Positions 31,038 through 39,998 are shown, numbered from the stretch's first letter. The stretch is DNA of 64,000 bases from Ancylobacter novellus (GCA_003241695.1 QFPN01000001.1:124001-188000); one strand, 5' to 3'. The notes: generated by a model from the letters alone, not told the origin. A program made the numbers and translations.

Positions 31038-31090
31038 TTGAAAGGCGGCGACGCAGCCGCCGAACGGACCTCAGGGAGGATCGCCGAACG

Positions 31091-31402
31091 ATGAGCAGCA
31101 ACGGCAACGGGGACGGGCGCATTCCCCACGTGCTCGCCCACAGCCCGAAGGACAACGTGGCGGTGGCGGTGATCGAGGGCCTCAAGGCCGACACCGACGC
31201 GTTTGGCGTGGTCACCGAGAACAACGAGAGCTTCGGCGTGTTCGTGAAGAACGACATTCCGATCGGCCACAAGGTCGCGCTCATCGACCTCAAGGCCGGC
31301 GACACCGTCATCAAGTACGGCCAGGACGTCGGCCGGATCGTCGCGGACATCGCCAAGGGCGAACACGTCCACACCCACAACATGAAGACGAAGCGCTGGT
31401 GA
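31091..31402 (+). CDS. suyA: (2R)-sulfolactate sulfo-lyase, small subunit
   Basis: A 103-residue SAF-domain protein (UxaA N-terminal type): DNVAVAVIEGLKADTDAFGVVTENNESFGVFVKNDIPIGHKVALIDLKAGDTVIKYGQDVGRIVADIAKGEHVHTHNMKTKR. With SuyB it cleaves (R)-sulfolactate to pyruvate and sulfite in the cytoplasm. A single fused altronate/galactarate dehydratase would carry both domains in one chain; separate genes followed by slcC and comC point to SuyAB. AGGGAGGA precedes the ATG; suyB begins 12 bases after the stop. Confidence 0.87.
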   Translation: MSSNGNGDGRIPHVLAHSPKDNVAVAVIEGLKADTDAFGVVTENNESFGVFVKNDIPIGHKVALIDLKAGDTVIKYGQDVGRIVADIAKGEHVHTHNMKTKRW

Positions 31403-31414
31403 GGAGAAACGACA

Positions 31415-32683
31415 ATGGCTGACGTCCTGCCCCAGGGTCAGAGCCCGTTCGTCGGCGGCGCTCCCGACCAGTACTTCACGTCGCAGATCGCGCAGAAGCG
31501 CGCCTCCGAGGACTTCGTCAACGCGACCTTCACCGGCTGGCGCCGCGAGAACGGCCGGGTCGGCGTGCGCAACCACGTGGTCATTCTGCCGCTCGACGAC
31601 CTGTCGAACGCGGCCTGCGAGGCGGTCGCGAACAACATCAAGGGCACGATGGCCCTGCCCCACGCCTATGGGCGGCTGCAGTTCGGGGAGGATCTCGAGA
31701 TCCACTTCCGCACGCTGATCGGCATCGGCTCCAACCCGAACGTCGCGGCGGTCGTCGTGATCGGGATCGAGGAGCAGTGGACCAAGCGCGTCGTCGACGG
31801 CATCGCCAAGACCGGCAAGCCGGTGGTCGGCTTCGGCATCGAGCAGCATGGCGACATCGCGACCATCGCCCGCGCGAGCTACGCGGCGAAGAAATACGTG
31901 CAGTGGGCGACCGAGCTGAAGCGCGAGGAGTGCCCGATCACCGACCTCTGGATCTCGACCAAGTGCGGCGAGAGCGACACCACCACGGGCCTGTCGTCCT
32001 GCCCGACGGTCGGCAACATGTACGACAAGCTCATCCCGCACGGGATCTACGGCGTGTTCGGCGAGACCTCCGAGATCACCGGCGCCGAGCATCTCTGCAA
32101 GGAGCGCGCGGCGAGCCCGGAAATCTCCGAGAAGTGGTTCAAGATGTGGAAGTCCTACCAGGACGACGTCATCGAAGCCCACAAGACCGACGACCTCTCC
32201 GACAGCCAGCCCACCAAGGGCAATATCGAGGGCGGCCTCACCACCATCGAGGAAAAGGCGCTCGGAAACCTCGAGAAGATCGGCCACGAGTGTAAGTACA
32301 TCGACGCGCTGCAGCCAGCCGAAGCCCCGGCCAAGGGTCCCGGCCTCTACTTCATGGACACCTCCTCGGCCGCGGCCGAATGCGTGACCCTGATGGCGGC
32401 TGCGGGCTACGTGGTCCACACCTTCCCGACCGGCCAGGGCAACGTGATCGGCAATCCGATCGTTCCGGTGATCAAGATCACGGGCAACCCGCGCACGGTC
32501 CGGACCATGGGCGAGCATGTCGACGTCGACGTTTCGGGCGTGCTTCGTCGCGAGATGACGATCCCGGAGGCCGGCGACGCGCTGATCGACATGATCATCC
32601 GCACCGCCAACGGCCGCCTCACGGCAGCTGAAGCTCTCGGCCACCGCGAGTTCGTCATGACGAAGCTCTACCGCAGCGCCTGA
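31415..32683 (+). CDS. suyB: (2R)-sulfolactate sulfo-lyase, large subunit
   Basis: A 422-residue UxaA-family catalytic subunit. Typical blocks are FTGWRRENGRVGVRNHVVILPLDDLSNAACEAVA near the N-terminus, the Fe-dependent core with CPTVGNMYDKL and CGESDTT, and the C-terminal GNVIGNPIVPVIKITGNPRT and EHVDVDVSGVLRREMT. Related altronate and galactarate dehydratases share this fold; the neighbours (slcC, comC, TTT binding protein) make sulfo-lyase the better call. The product sulfite would need oxidation or export; no sulfite dehydrogenase is in the window. Confidence 0.88.
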   Translation: MADVLPQGQSPFVGGAPDQYFTSQIAQKRASEDFVNATFTGWRRENGRVGVRNHVVILPLDDLSNAACEAVANNIKGTMALPHAYGRLQFGEDLEIHFRTLIGIGSNPNVAAVVVIGIEEQWTKRVVDGIAKTGKPVVGFGIEQHGDIATIARASYAAKKYVQWATELKREECPITDLWISTKCGESDTTTGLSSCPTVGNMYDKLIPHGIYGVFGETSEITGAEHLCKERAASPEISEKWFKMWKSYQDDVIEAHKTDDLSDSQPTKGNIEGGLTTIEEKALGNLEKIGHECKYIDALQPAEAPAKGPGLYFMDTSSAAAECVTLMAAAGYVVHTFPTGQGNVIGNPIVPVIKITGNPRTVRTMGEHVDVDVSGVLRREMTIPEAGDALIDMIIRTANGRLTAAEALGHREFVMTKLYRSA

Positions 32684-32716
32684 CCTGAAGCGGGCCGTCC
32701 CGGACGCGCGGACTGC

Positions 32717-32837
32717 GCGCTTCGAGACGGCCCTTCGGGCCTCCTCGGCATAAGGCCCGCCGAGGGCTCCATCCCGCATCTCTTCTGCGCCCCTCATGCT
32801 GAGGAGCCTCGGCGGCGGCCGAGGCGTCTCGAAGCAC
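32717..32837. repeat. Dispersed palindromic repeat in the suyB-slcC gap
   Basis: The 172-base gap between suyB and slcC holds two inverted copies of a GCTTCGAGACG...CCTCCTCGGCATAAGG-like unit, each itself a hairpin (for example GGCCCTTCGGGCC and CCTCGGCGGCGGCCGAGG). The GTGCTTCGAGAC / CTCATGCTGAGG pattern is a familiar intergenic repeat type in Hyphomicrobiales. It may attenuate or stabilise the polycistronic transcript. Confidence 0.65.
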
Positions 32838-32855
32838 GCACTCCATTGGTGAGCC

Positions 32856-33788
32856 TTGCCCAAGATCGTCATCTCCGAGTTCATGGACGAAGCCGCGATC
32901 GCGGAGCATCTGGGGAGCTTCGAGGTGGTCTATGACCCAGACCTCGTCGACCAGCCCGAGCGCCTCGCGCGTGAAGCCGCCGACGCGGACGCGCTGATCG
33001 TGCGCAACCGAACGCAGGTCCGCGGCGCACTGCTTCAGGCGGCTGCGAAACTCGTCTGCGTCGGGCGACTCGGCGTCGGGCTCGACAACATCGACGTCGC
33101 CGCCTGCGAGACCCGCGGAATCGACGTCTTCCCCGCCACCGGCGCGAACGACGTCTCGGTCGCCGAATACGTCGTCGGGACCGCCATGGTCCTTCTGCGC
33201 GGCGCTTACTTTTCGACGCCTGCGATGGCCGAGGGCGGCTGGCCGCGCAACGCGTTGTCCTCGGGCCGCGAAATTTCCGGCAAGCGCCTCGGCCTCGTCG
33301 GCTTCGGCTCGATCGCGCGGGAGACGGCGCTCCGGGCGCTCGCGCTCGGCATGAGCGTCGCGGGGCGCGATCCCTACGTTCCCGCCGACTCCCCCGCCTG
33401 GGGAGACGTTATCCCGATGTCGCTCGAAGAACTGCTGAGGACCTCCGACGTCGTCTCGCTGCATGTGCCGCTGACCGAGGGCACCAAGGGCCTGATCGGA
33501 GCGGACGCGCTCGCCTCCATGCGGACCGACGCCATCCTGATCAACGCCGCGCGCGGCGGGATCGTGGACGAGGCCGCGCTCGCGAACGCGCTGAAAGAGG
33601 GTCGCCTCGGCGGTGCGGCGCTCGACGTATTCGACGCCGAACCGCTGAAGGGCGACGCCGCAAAGATTTTCGAGGGCGTTCCCAACCTGATCCTCACGCC
33701 CCATGTGGCGGGCGTCACGGCGGAATCGAACGTGCGCGTGTCCGACGTCACCGCCCGGTCCGTCGCCCGCCGCCTCAAGGGAGCCTGA
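32856..33788 (+). CDS. slcC: (S)-sulfolactate dehydrogenase (D-2-hydroxyacid dehydrogenase family)
   Basis: A 310-residue NAD-dependent 2-hydroxyacid dehydrogenase starting at TTG with GGTGAG nearby. It has VGRLGVGLDNIDVAACE, the Rossmann motif GLVGFGSIARETA near residue 147, NAARGGIVDEAAL (catalytic Arg), DVFDAEPL (Glu) and LTPHVAGVT (His). In the SuyAB pathway SlcC oxidises (S)-sulfolactate to sulfopyruvate, which ComC then reduces to the (R) isomer for SuyAB. The family alone is broad (SerA-like); the assignment depends on the cluster. Confidence 0.83.
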   Translation: MPKIVISEFMDEAAIAEHLGSFEVVYDPDLVDQPERLAREAADADALIVRNRTQVRGALLQAAAKLVCVGRLGVGLDNIDVAACETRGIDVFPATGANDVSVAEYVVGTAMVLLRGAYFSTPAMAEGGWPRNALSSGREISGKRLGLVGFGSIARETALRALALGMSVAGRDPYVPADSPAWGDVIPMSLEELLRTSDVVSLHVPLTEGTKGLIGADALASMRTDAILINAARGGIVDEAALANALKEGRLGGAALDVFDAEPLKGDAAKIFEGVPNLILTPHVAGVTAESNVRVSDVTARSVARRLKGA

Positions 33789-33794
33789 CGCGCC

Positions 33795-34796
33795 ATGCCG
33801 ACCCTGAGCCTCGCGGAAGCCCACGGCCTCGTCGCCGCCGCCATGGCGCGCAACGGCGCGAACGAGATCAACGCCGCAAGCGTCGCGCGCGCGCTGGTCG
33901 GAGCCGAAGCCGACGGCCTGAAAGGCCACGGCCTGTCGCGCGTGCCGACCTACGCCGCCCAGCTCCGCGCCAGGAAGATCGACGGACACGCCGTTCCGGT
34001 CGTGACCCGGCCGAAGCCCGGCGTGGTCGCGATCGACGCGGCTTTCGGCTTCGCCTATCCGGCGCTCGACCTCGCCGTCGAGGCGCTGCCCGCGGTCGCG
34101 CGCGAACAGGGCCTCGCCGCGGCCTCGATCCGCCGCTCGCATCATTGCGGCGCGGCCGGGCAGCCGGTAGAGGCTCTGGCCGAAGCCGGGCTCGTCTCGC
34201 TGCTGTTCGCCAACGCGCCGGCGGCGATGGCGCCCTGGGGCGGCAAGCTTCCGGCGCTCGGAACGAACCCGATCGCCTTCGCCTGCCCCCTGCCCGGCCG
34301 CCCGCCGATCGTGGTCGACCTCTCGCTTTCGAAGGTCGCGCGCGGAAACGTGCTCTCCGCAAAGCAGCGCGGCGAGCCGATCCCCGACGATTGGGCGCTC
34401 GACGCGGAAGGACGCCCCACCACTGATCCGGCCGCGGCGCTCGCCGGCACCATGGCCCCGCTCGGCGGCGCCAAGGGCGTCGCTCTCGCGCTGATGGTCG
34501 AGCTGCTGGCCGCCGGCCTCACCGGCTCGCGCTTCGCCACGGAAGCGTCGAGCTTCCTCGACGACAAGGGCGATCCGCCCGGCACCGGCCAGCTTATCGT
34601 CGTCTTCGACCCCACGGCCTTCTCGGCCGGCGCGCCAGAGCGATTCGCGGTCCTCGCGGAGGCGATCGAGGCGCAGGACGGCGCGCGGCTTCCCGGCGCC
34701 CGCCGCGTCGCGCTTCGCCGCGCGGCGGAAACGGACGGCCTCACGGTCTCGGACGGCGTGCTCGCCGACCTGCTGGAGCAAGCGAAGGCGGCCTGA
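33795..34796 (+). CDS. comC: (R)-sulfolactate dehydrogenase / sulfopyruvate reductase (LDH2 family)
   Basis: A 333-residue malate/L-lactate dehydrogenase (Ldh_2) family enzyme with EADGLKGHGLSRVPTYAAQLRA, the SHHCGAAGQ block, and ALGTNPIAFACP and GGAKGVALALMVELLA. It uses NAD(P)H to interconvert sulfopyruvate and (R)-sulfolactate. Seven bases separate it from slcC, so both are in one operon; together they act as a racemase feeding SuyAB. Start ATG at 33795. Confidence 0.85.
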   Translation: MPTLSLAEAHGLVAAAMARNGANEINAASVARALVGAEADGLKGHGLSRVPTYAAQLRARKIDGHAVPVVTRPKPGVVAIDAAFGFAYPALDLAVEALPAVAREQGLAAASIRRSHHCGAAGQPVEALAEAGLVSLLFANAPAAMAPWGGKLPALGTNPIAFACPLPGRPPIVVDLSLSKVARGNVLSAKQRGEPIPDDWALDAEGRPTTDPAAALAGTMAPLGGAKGVALALMVELLAAGLTGSRFATEASSFLDDKGDPPGTGQLIVVFDPTAFSAGAPERFAVLAEAIEAQDGARLPGARRVALRRAAETDGLTVSDGVLADLLEQAKAA

Positions 34797-34904
34797 AAGA
34801 CCGCGCCGCGACATTTGTTCCTCGGATTGTTGCGGTCGGGGGCCGCGACCGCGCTATGTTCGGCGCGTCAGCCGCCCGACCTCCCGTCCGAGGAGACCGA
34901 TCCC

Positions 34905-35303
34905 GTGATCTTTCCTGCGACCACCGCGCTGTTCGCAGCCCTTCTCGCGCTGGTCTATGTCGGGCTGTCGGCCTGGGTCGTGGCAGGCCGATTGTCGGGC
35001 GGCGTGCTTCATGGCGACGGCGGAAACAACACGCTCCTCAAGCGCATCCGCAGTCACGGCAACTTCGCCGAATATGTTCCCCTCACGCTGATCCTTGTCG
35101 GATTGCTCGAAGCCTCCGGTGCGAGCCGCGGGATCGTCGCGACGCTGCTCGTCGTTCTCCTGATCGCGCGCCTTCTCCATCCTGTCGGCATGCTCGCTCC
35201 GAAGAACTCGCCGCGGCAGTTCGCCTGCCGCGGCGGCGGCGTCATCGCGACGTTCCTCGTCATGACCGTGGCGGCCGTCATGCTGCTCGCCCGAACGCTC
35301 TGA
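34905..35303 (+). CDS. MAPEG family membrane protein
   Basis: A 132-residue membrane protein beginning at GTG, with GAGGAG about 9 bases upstream. Four hydrophobic segments surround the MAPEG marks LKRIRSHGNFAEYVPLTLILVGLLEASG and LLIARLLHPVGML. MAPEG proteins include microsomal glutathione transferases and YecN-like bacterial members. A longer form from TTG 34815 adds an unconvincing N-terminus. A glutathione-related role is assumed from the family only. Confidence 0.82.
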   Translation: MIFPATTALFAALLALVYVGLSAWVVAGRLSGGVLHGDGGNNTLLKRIRSHGNFAEYVPLTLILVGLLEASGASRGIVATLLVVLLIARLLHPVGMLAPKNSPRQFACRGGGVIATFLVMTVAAVMLLARTL

Positions 35304-35313
35304 ACGGCGCGCC

Positions 35314-36858
35314 ATGACGCCCGACCGGGAGATCGAGCTCAAGCTCGCCTGCGATCCGTCCGCTCTCGACGCGCTGACGCGCTCGCCTGCGCTCGCCGAC
35401 GTGGGACGCGTCGAGACGACGCGGCTGTCCTCGACCTATTTCGACACCCATGACCGGCGTCTCGCCGGCGCCCGCGCGACGCTGAGAATCCGCGATCTCG
35501 GCGACGGACGGCGCGTTCAGACGGTCAAGACCGCCGGCGACGGCCTGTTCGAGCGCGGCGAGTGGGAGCGGGACGTCACGACCCCGGACCCCGATATCGC
35601 GCTCCTTGCCGACACGCCCGTCGCCGGGCTGATTGCCGGCGACGATCCGCTCGACGCGCTGTTCACCGTCTCCGTCGAACGTACGATCCGCCGCGTGCGC
35701 CACCGGCGATCGAGCGTCGAGGTCGCGATCGACGTGGGGCGGGTGTTCAAGTCGGAAGACCCCGAGGCGTCGCTTCCGATCTGCGAGATCGAGCTGGAAC
35801 TCAAGAGCGGCAAGGCCGAAGACCTGTTTTCGCTGGCAGGCGTGCTGATGCAGGCAGCGCCGCTTCGGCTGGGCGTCGTCACGAAGAGCGCACGAGGCCA
35901 TGCTCTGCTCGACGGTCGCCTGAGCGACGTCGCCCATGCGAATCCGGTCGTCTTCGCCGAGGACGAAACGGCCGCCGGCGCCTTCCGCAGCGTCGCCAAC
36001 GCCTGTCTGACTCAGCTTCGCGTCAATGAAGACGTGATGCTCGCCCGACGCGATCCCGACGCGCTGCACCAGCTCCGCGTCGCGATCCGCCGGCTGCGCT
36101 CCGCATTCTCCCTGTTCGGTCCGCTGCTCGACCATGCGCGCTTCGAGGAGCTCAAGGCGGAGCTGAAGCGGCTGTCCGAGCCGCTGGGGCCGGCGCGCGA
36201 CCTCGACGTCTTCCTCGCCGGCGCATTGACCGACGAACGCGAGCGCCGGCCGGAAGAGCCGGGCCTGAAAGCGCTGGAAAAGCAGATCCAGATCAGGAAA
36301 TCGCGCGCCTACGACGCCGCGCTCGAAACGCTGCGCTCGCCGGAATGGCGCCGCCTCGTCGTCGACCTCGCCGGCTGGATCAACGCCGGCGCCTGGCTCT
36401 CCCCGCGAGATCCGGAGCGGCGCGCGCTGGTCGAGGGTCCGGCGCGGAACTTCGCGGCGTCGGTGCTCGACAAGCGTTTCGCCAGGCTCCGCAAGAAGAG
36501 CCGCCGGATCGCAAAAATCGGCGACGAGGAGCGGCATCAGGTCCGCATCGCCGCCAAGAAGCTGCGTTACGGCGTGGAGTTCTTCTCGACGCTGTTTGAA
36601 AACAAGCCGAAGCGCGAGAAGCGCCGCGTCGACTTCCTCAAGGCGGTGAAGAAGCTGCAGGGACGTCTTGGCGACCTCAACGACGTCGCGAACGGCCACG
36701 AACTGATGGCCGACGCCGCGCGGTCCGGCCGAACCCGTTCGGCCGCCTTCGCCGCCGGCGTCACGGCCGCCGACGTCGACGCTCGCGCCGAACCGCTGAT
36801 GGAGGAGGCGAAGGCCGCCCGGAAAGCGTTCTCCGACGCGAAGCCGTTCTGGCGGTGA
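35314..36858 (+). CDS. CYTH-CHAD domain protein (inorganic triphosphatase type)
   Basis: A 514-residue protein. The CYTH domain (residues about 1-205) begins with the diagnostic EIELK (ExExK, residues 6-10) and has the triphosphate tunnel pattern TYFDTHDRRLAGARATLRIR and ICEIELELK. The CHAD domain (about 222-505) is helical with conserved histidines, for example HQLRVAIRRLRSAFSLF and RHQVRIAAKKLRYGVEFF. This YgiF-like arrangement hydrolyses tripolyphosphate, with CHAD binding polyphosphate. It begins 10 bases after the MAPEG gene and ends before lgt. Confidence 0.9.
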   Translation: MTPDREIELKLACDPSALDALTRSPALADVGRVETTRLSSTYFDTHDRRLAGARATLRIRDLGDGRRVQTVKTAGDGLFERGEWERDVTTPDPDIALLADTPVAGLIAGDDPLDALFTVSVERTIRRVRHRRSSVEVAIDVGRVFKSEDPEASLPICEIELELKSGKAEDLFSLAGVLMQAAPLRLGVVTKSARGHALLDGRLSDVAHANPVVFAEDETAAGAFRSVANACLTQLRVNEDVMLARRDPDALHQLRVAIRRLRSAFSLFGPLLDHARFEELKAELKRLSEPLGPARDLDVFLAGALTDERERRPEEPGLKALEKQIQIRKSRAYDAALETLRSPEWRRLVVDLAGWINAGAWLSPRDPERRALVEGPARNFAASVLDKRFARLRKKSRRIAKIGDEERHQVRIAAKKLRYGVEFFSTLFENKPKREKRRVDFLKAVKKLQGRLGDLNDVANGHELMADAARSGRTRSAAFAAGVTAADVDARAEPLMEEAKAARKAFSDAKPFWR

Positions 36859-36961
36859 GGCCGGTCGGGCGCGGCGGCCGAAGCGGCTCCGCGCTTGACA
36901 CCCCTGCGCCGGGTCGCTCATGGCTCGCGCGCCGATCGTCCTTCGAGTCACGACGTCGCCG

Positions 36962-37786
36962 ATGCCCTTCTTCGCCATTCCCTTCCCGATGATCGATCCC
37001 GTCGCGGTCGAGGTCGGGCCGCTCGCCATCCGCTGGTACGCGCTCGCCTATATCGCGGGCTTCCTGTTCGGCTGGTGGCTCGCGAAGCGCATCTGCGGCA
37101 AGGACGTGCTCTGGGGAACGACGCCCCATCCGAAGGCCGTCGACGTCGACGACCTGATCGTCTGGGTGGCGTTCGGCGTCATTCTCGGCGGGCGCCTCGG
37201 CTACGTGCTGCTGCCCTATGGCATCGAGGAGCTGCTCGCCGACCCGCTCGAGGCCTTCAAGATCTGGCGCGGGGGAATGAGCTTCCACGGCGGGCTGGTC
37301 GGCGCGGCGATCGGCGCGATCCTGTTCGCGCGCTCCCGCGGGCTGCCGCTCATGCCGACGCTCGATCTCGGCAGCGCTGTCGCGCCCATCGGGTTGTTCT
37401 TCGGCCGCATCGCGAACTTCGTGAACGGCGAGCTCTACGGCCGCGCCACCGACGTCCCCTGGGCGATGGTGTTTCCGAACGGCGGACCGGAGCCGCGCCA
37501 TCCGAGCCAGCTCTATCAGGCGGCGCTCGAAGGCCTCGTGCTGTTCGCGCTGGTCCAGATCGCCGTGCGCTTCGGCGCTCTGAAGCGGCCGGGGCTGGTC
37601 TCGGGCCTGTTCGTCGCGGGCTACGGCGCGGCGCGCAGCGTCGGCGAGCTGTTCCGGCAGCCGGACGCCCAGCTCGGCTTCTACGCCCACGATCTCACCA
37701 TGGGCATGATCCTGTCGCTTCCAATGATCCCGCTCGGCCTCGGCCTCGCGCTCTACGCGCTCCTCCGCCGTCCCGCCGCCGGATGA
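36962..37786 (+). CDS. lgt: Prolipoprotein diacylglyceryl transferase
   Basis: A 274-residue integral membrane enzyme that attaches diacylglycerol from phosphatidylglycerol to lipobox cysteines of prelipoproteins. Alphaproteobacterial Lgt starts MPFFAIPFPMIDP, fitting ATG 36962; an ATG at 36920 would add 14 residues and lies close behind a TTGACA at 36895. Family blocks are WYALAYIAGFLFGWW, GRLGYVLLPY, WRGGMSFHGGLVGAAIG, GRIANFVNGELYGR and HPSQLYQAALEG. The next gene starts inside its stop codon. Confidence 0.92.
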   Translation: MPFFAIPFPMIDPVAVEVGPLAIRWYALAYIAGFLFGWWLAKRICGKDVLWGTTPHPKAVDVDDLIVWVAFGVILGGRLGYVLLPYGIEELLADPLEAFKIWRGGMSFHGGLVGAAIGAILFARSRGLPLMPTLDLGSAVAPIGLFFGRIANFVNGELYGRATDVPWAMVFPNGGPEPRHPSQLYQAALEGLVLFALVQIAVRFGALKRPGLVSGLFVAGYGAARSVGELFRQPDAQLGFYAHDLTMGMILSLPMIPLGLGLALYALLRRPAAG

Positions 37787-39045
37787 CGCCGCTCGGCCGC
37801 GAGATCGCAAGCGCGATCGCGGCCGCCGGGCCGATGCGGCTCGACCGCTACATGGCGCTCTGCCTCGGCCACCCGCTGCACGGCTATTACGCGACCCGCG
37901 ATCCCTTCGGCCGCGACGGCGACTTCGTCACCGCGCCCGAGATCAGCCAGATGTTCGGCGAGCTGATCGGCCTGTGGGCGGCCGAAGTCTGGCTTATGTC
38001 CGGCTCGCCTGCCCGGTTCTCGCTCGTCGAGCTCGGCCCCGGCCGCGGCACGCTGATGGCGGACATGACGCGCGCGGCGAGGGCCGCGCCGGGCTTCATA
38101 GAGGCCGCCGAGATCGTGCTGGTCGAAACCAGCCCGACGCTGCGCGAGGTCCAGGCGAAGGCGCTGGCCGGACGGCGCGTGCGCTGGGTCGCGACCATCG
38201 AGGAGGCGCTCGGAAACGAAGGGACTCCTCCCCCCTCCCCCTTGCGGGGAGGGGTCGGGGATGACTCAGAAAAGGACGCCGAGGGTGACGCCGCTCCACG
38301 CCGATCTGCAGCGCTCCATTCTGAACCACCCCCACCCTTACCCTCCCCGCAAGGGGGAGGGGTCGGAAGCGTCGCGCTCTCCGCCCTCCCGGCCATCGTG
38401 ATCGCCAACGAATTCTTCGACGCGCTGCCCATTCGGCAGTTCGTGCGCACGGATCGCGGCTGGCGCGAGCGGCTCGTGGGGCTGATCGACGGCCGGCTCG
38501 CCTTCGGCCTCGCGGCGGAAGCGCCCTCCGATCTCGCGTTGCCGGACGGCCCCGAGGGCGAGATCCGCGAAATCTGCGCGCCGGGCCTCGACGTCGTCGC
38601 CCATGCCGCGGGCCATGTCACGGCCCATGGCGGCGCCATGCTGGCGATCGACTACGGTTACGGCGCAGGGCTCGGCGATACGTTTCAGGCGATGAAATCT
38701 CATGCCTTCGTTGATCCGCTCGACGCGCCCGGCGAGGCTGACCTCACCGCCCATGTGGATTTCGGCGCGCTCGCCCGCGCGGGGGAGGCGCAGGGCGCGG
38801 CGGTCATGCGCCTGCTGGACCAAGCCGATCTGCTCGAACGGCTCGGCCTTTCGGCCCGCGCCGAAGCCCTGTCGCGCGCCGCGCCCGACCGTCGCGACGA
38901 GATTTTCGCCGCCGCCCGCCGGCTAACCGACCGCGCGCCCCGCGGCATGGGCGCGCTGTTCAAGGCGCTCGCGATCTGCGATCCGCGGATCGGAACCCCG
39001 CCGGCGTTCGAACCCGCTCGCCGACACGGCCCTGGAGGATCGTAA
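37783..39045 (+). CDS. MidA/NDUFAF7-type SAM-dependent methyltransferase with in-frame palindromic insert
   Basis: A 420-residue protein of COG1565. It has LGREIASAIAAAGPMRLDRYMALCLGHPLHGYYATRDPFG, GDFVTAPEISQMFGELIGLW, the SAM motif VELGPGRGTLMADM and ANEFFDALPIRQFV. Eukaryotic NDUFAF7 methylates an arginine of complex I. Residues about 147-200 are a Pro/Gly/Ser-rich insert (PPSPLRGG...PSPQGGG) encoded by a palindromic element (38232-38362), absent from the family pattern. The insert keeps the frame between a helix and the ANEFFDALP strand, so the protein may remain active. It overlaps lgt by 4 bases. Confidence 0.87.
   Translation: MTPLGREIASAIAAAGPMRLDRYMALCLGHPLHGYYATRDPFGRDGDFVTAPEISQMFGELIGLWAAEVWLMSGSPARFSLVELGPGRGTLMADMTRAARAAPGFIEAAEIVLVETSPTLREVQAKALAGRRVRWVATIEEALGNEGTPPPSPLRGGVGDDSEKDAEGDAAPRRSAALHSEPPPPLPSPQGGGVGSVALSALPAIVIANEFFDALPIRQFVRTDRGWRERLVGLIDGRLAFGLAAEAPSDLALPDGPEGEIREICAPGLDVVAHAAGHVTAHGGAMLAIDYGYGAGLGDTFQAMKSHAFVDPLDAPGEADLTAHVDFGALARAGEAQGAAVMRLLDQADLLERLGLSARAEALSRAAPDRRDEIFAAARRLTDRAPRGMGALFKALAICDPRIGTPPAFEPARRHGPGGS
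38232..38362. repeat. Palindromic repeat element inside the midA-like gene
   Basis: The 22-base segments 38232-38253 and 38341-38362 are perfect inverted copies (CCCCTCCCCC...GGGGAGGG type, each also self-complementary around TTGC), separated by 87 bases. This is a common high-GC intergenic repeat type, yet here it lies in a coding sequence without stop or frame change. Confidence 0.8.
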
Positions 39046-39051
39046 AAGCCC

Positions 39052-39843
39052 ATGGACGCTTCCGCTCCTATCGTCCCGACCGCGACCTCGCCCGTCCTTT
39101 CGGCGCTGCCCGGCGTTTCCCACGCCTTCTTCACCCGAGAGGGCGGCGTCTCCGGCGGGATTTACGCCTCGCTCAACGGCGGCCTCGGCTCCAACGACGA
39201 TCCCGAGGCCGTCCGGGAGAACCGCCGCCGCATGGAAGCGACGCTCGGCGTCGCGCCCGGCCGGCTCGCGGTGCCGTGGCAGGTGCATTCGGCGGAAGCT
39301 GTCGCGACCGACGGTCCGTGGCTGCGCGAAACCTCGCCGCATGTCGACGGGGTCGCGACAGCGACGCCCGGCCTTGCGGTCGCCGTCACCATCGCGGACT
39401 GCTGTCCGATCCTGTTCGCCGACCCGAAGGCGCGGGTGGTGGCGGCCGCGCACGCCGGCTGGAAGGGCGCGATCGGCGGCGTGCTGGAGGCGACGCTCGC
39501 CCGCATGGAGGAGCTCGGCGCGCGGCGCGCCGACACGGTGGCGGCGCTCGGCCCCTGCATCCGCCAGAGATCCTACGAGGTCGGCCCGGAATTCGCGGCC
39601 CGCTTCACGGCCGAAGATCCGGAAAACGCCCGCTTCTTCGAGCCGTCGGCGCGCCCCGGCCACGCCATGTTCGAGCTCGGCGGCTACGTGGTCGAGCGGT
39701 TGCGCCGGGCCGGCCTCGCCGAGGTCGACGACCTCGGCCTCGACACCTATTCGGACGAGAGGCGCTTCTTCTCCTTCCGCCGCACGACCCATCGCGCGGA
39801 GCCGGACTACGGCCGGATGATCGCCGCCATCGCGCTTTGCTGA
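39052..39843 (+). CDS. pgeF: Peptidoglycan editing factor PgeF (YfiH/laccase-domain family)
   Basis: A 263-residue protein of the multicopper-polyphenol oxidase/YfiH family. Diagnostic blocks: HAFFTREGGVSGGIYASLNGG, VPWQVHSAEAV, VAVTIADCCPILFAD, AAHAGWKGAIGGVLEATLARM and GPCIRQRSYEVGPEFAARF, with metal-site His, Cys and His. In E. coli PgeF prevents misincorporation of Ser in peptidoglycan; related proteins act as purine nucleoside phosphorylases. It follows midA by 6 bases, a pairing common in alphaproteobacteria. Confidence 0.9.
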   Translation: MDASAPIVPTATSPVLSALPGVSHAFFTREGGVSGGIYASLNGGLGSNDDPEAVRENRRRMEATLGVAPGRLAVPWQVHSAEAVATDGPWLRETSPHVDGVATATPGLAVAVTIADCCPILFADPKARVVAAAHAGWKGAIGGVLEATLARMEELGARRADTVAALGPCIRQRSYEVGPEFAARFTAEDPENARFFEPSARPGHAMFELGGYVVERLRRAGLAEVDDLGLDTYSDERRFFSFRRTTHRAEPDYGRMIAAIALC

Positions 39844-39998
39844 CACGGAAATGTCGCACTGAAGCCGGCGCATGGCGTCGATCGGTTGAGGCTCCCTGGA
39901 ATCGCTGTTAAGAGCCGGTCGCCCAACGGACACCGGCCTGTGATCGACGGCCGGACGACCAGACGCGCGCCTCCCAGCGCCTGCAACGGATCAACGGC

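Noticed and set aside
31091..32683. Altronate or galactarate dehydratase split into two genes
   Set aside because: The family is shared, but no hexuronate genes are nearby, whereas slcC, comC and a TTT binding protein form a sulfolactate set.
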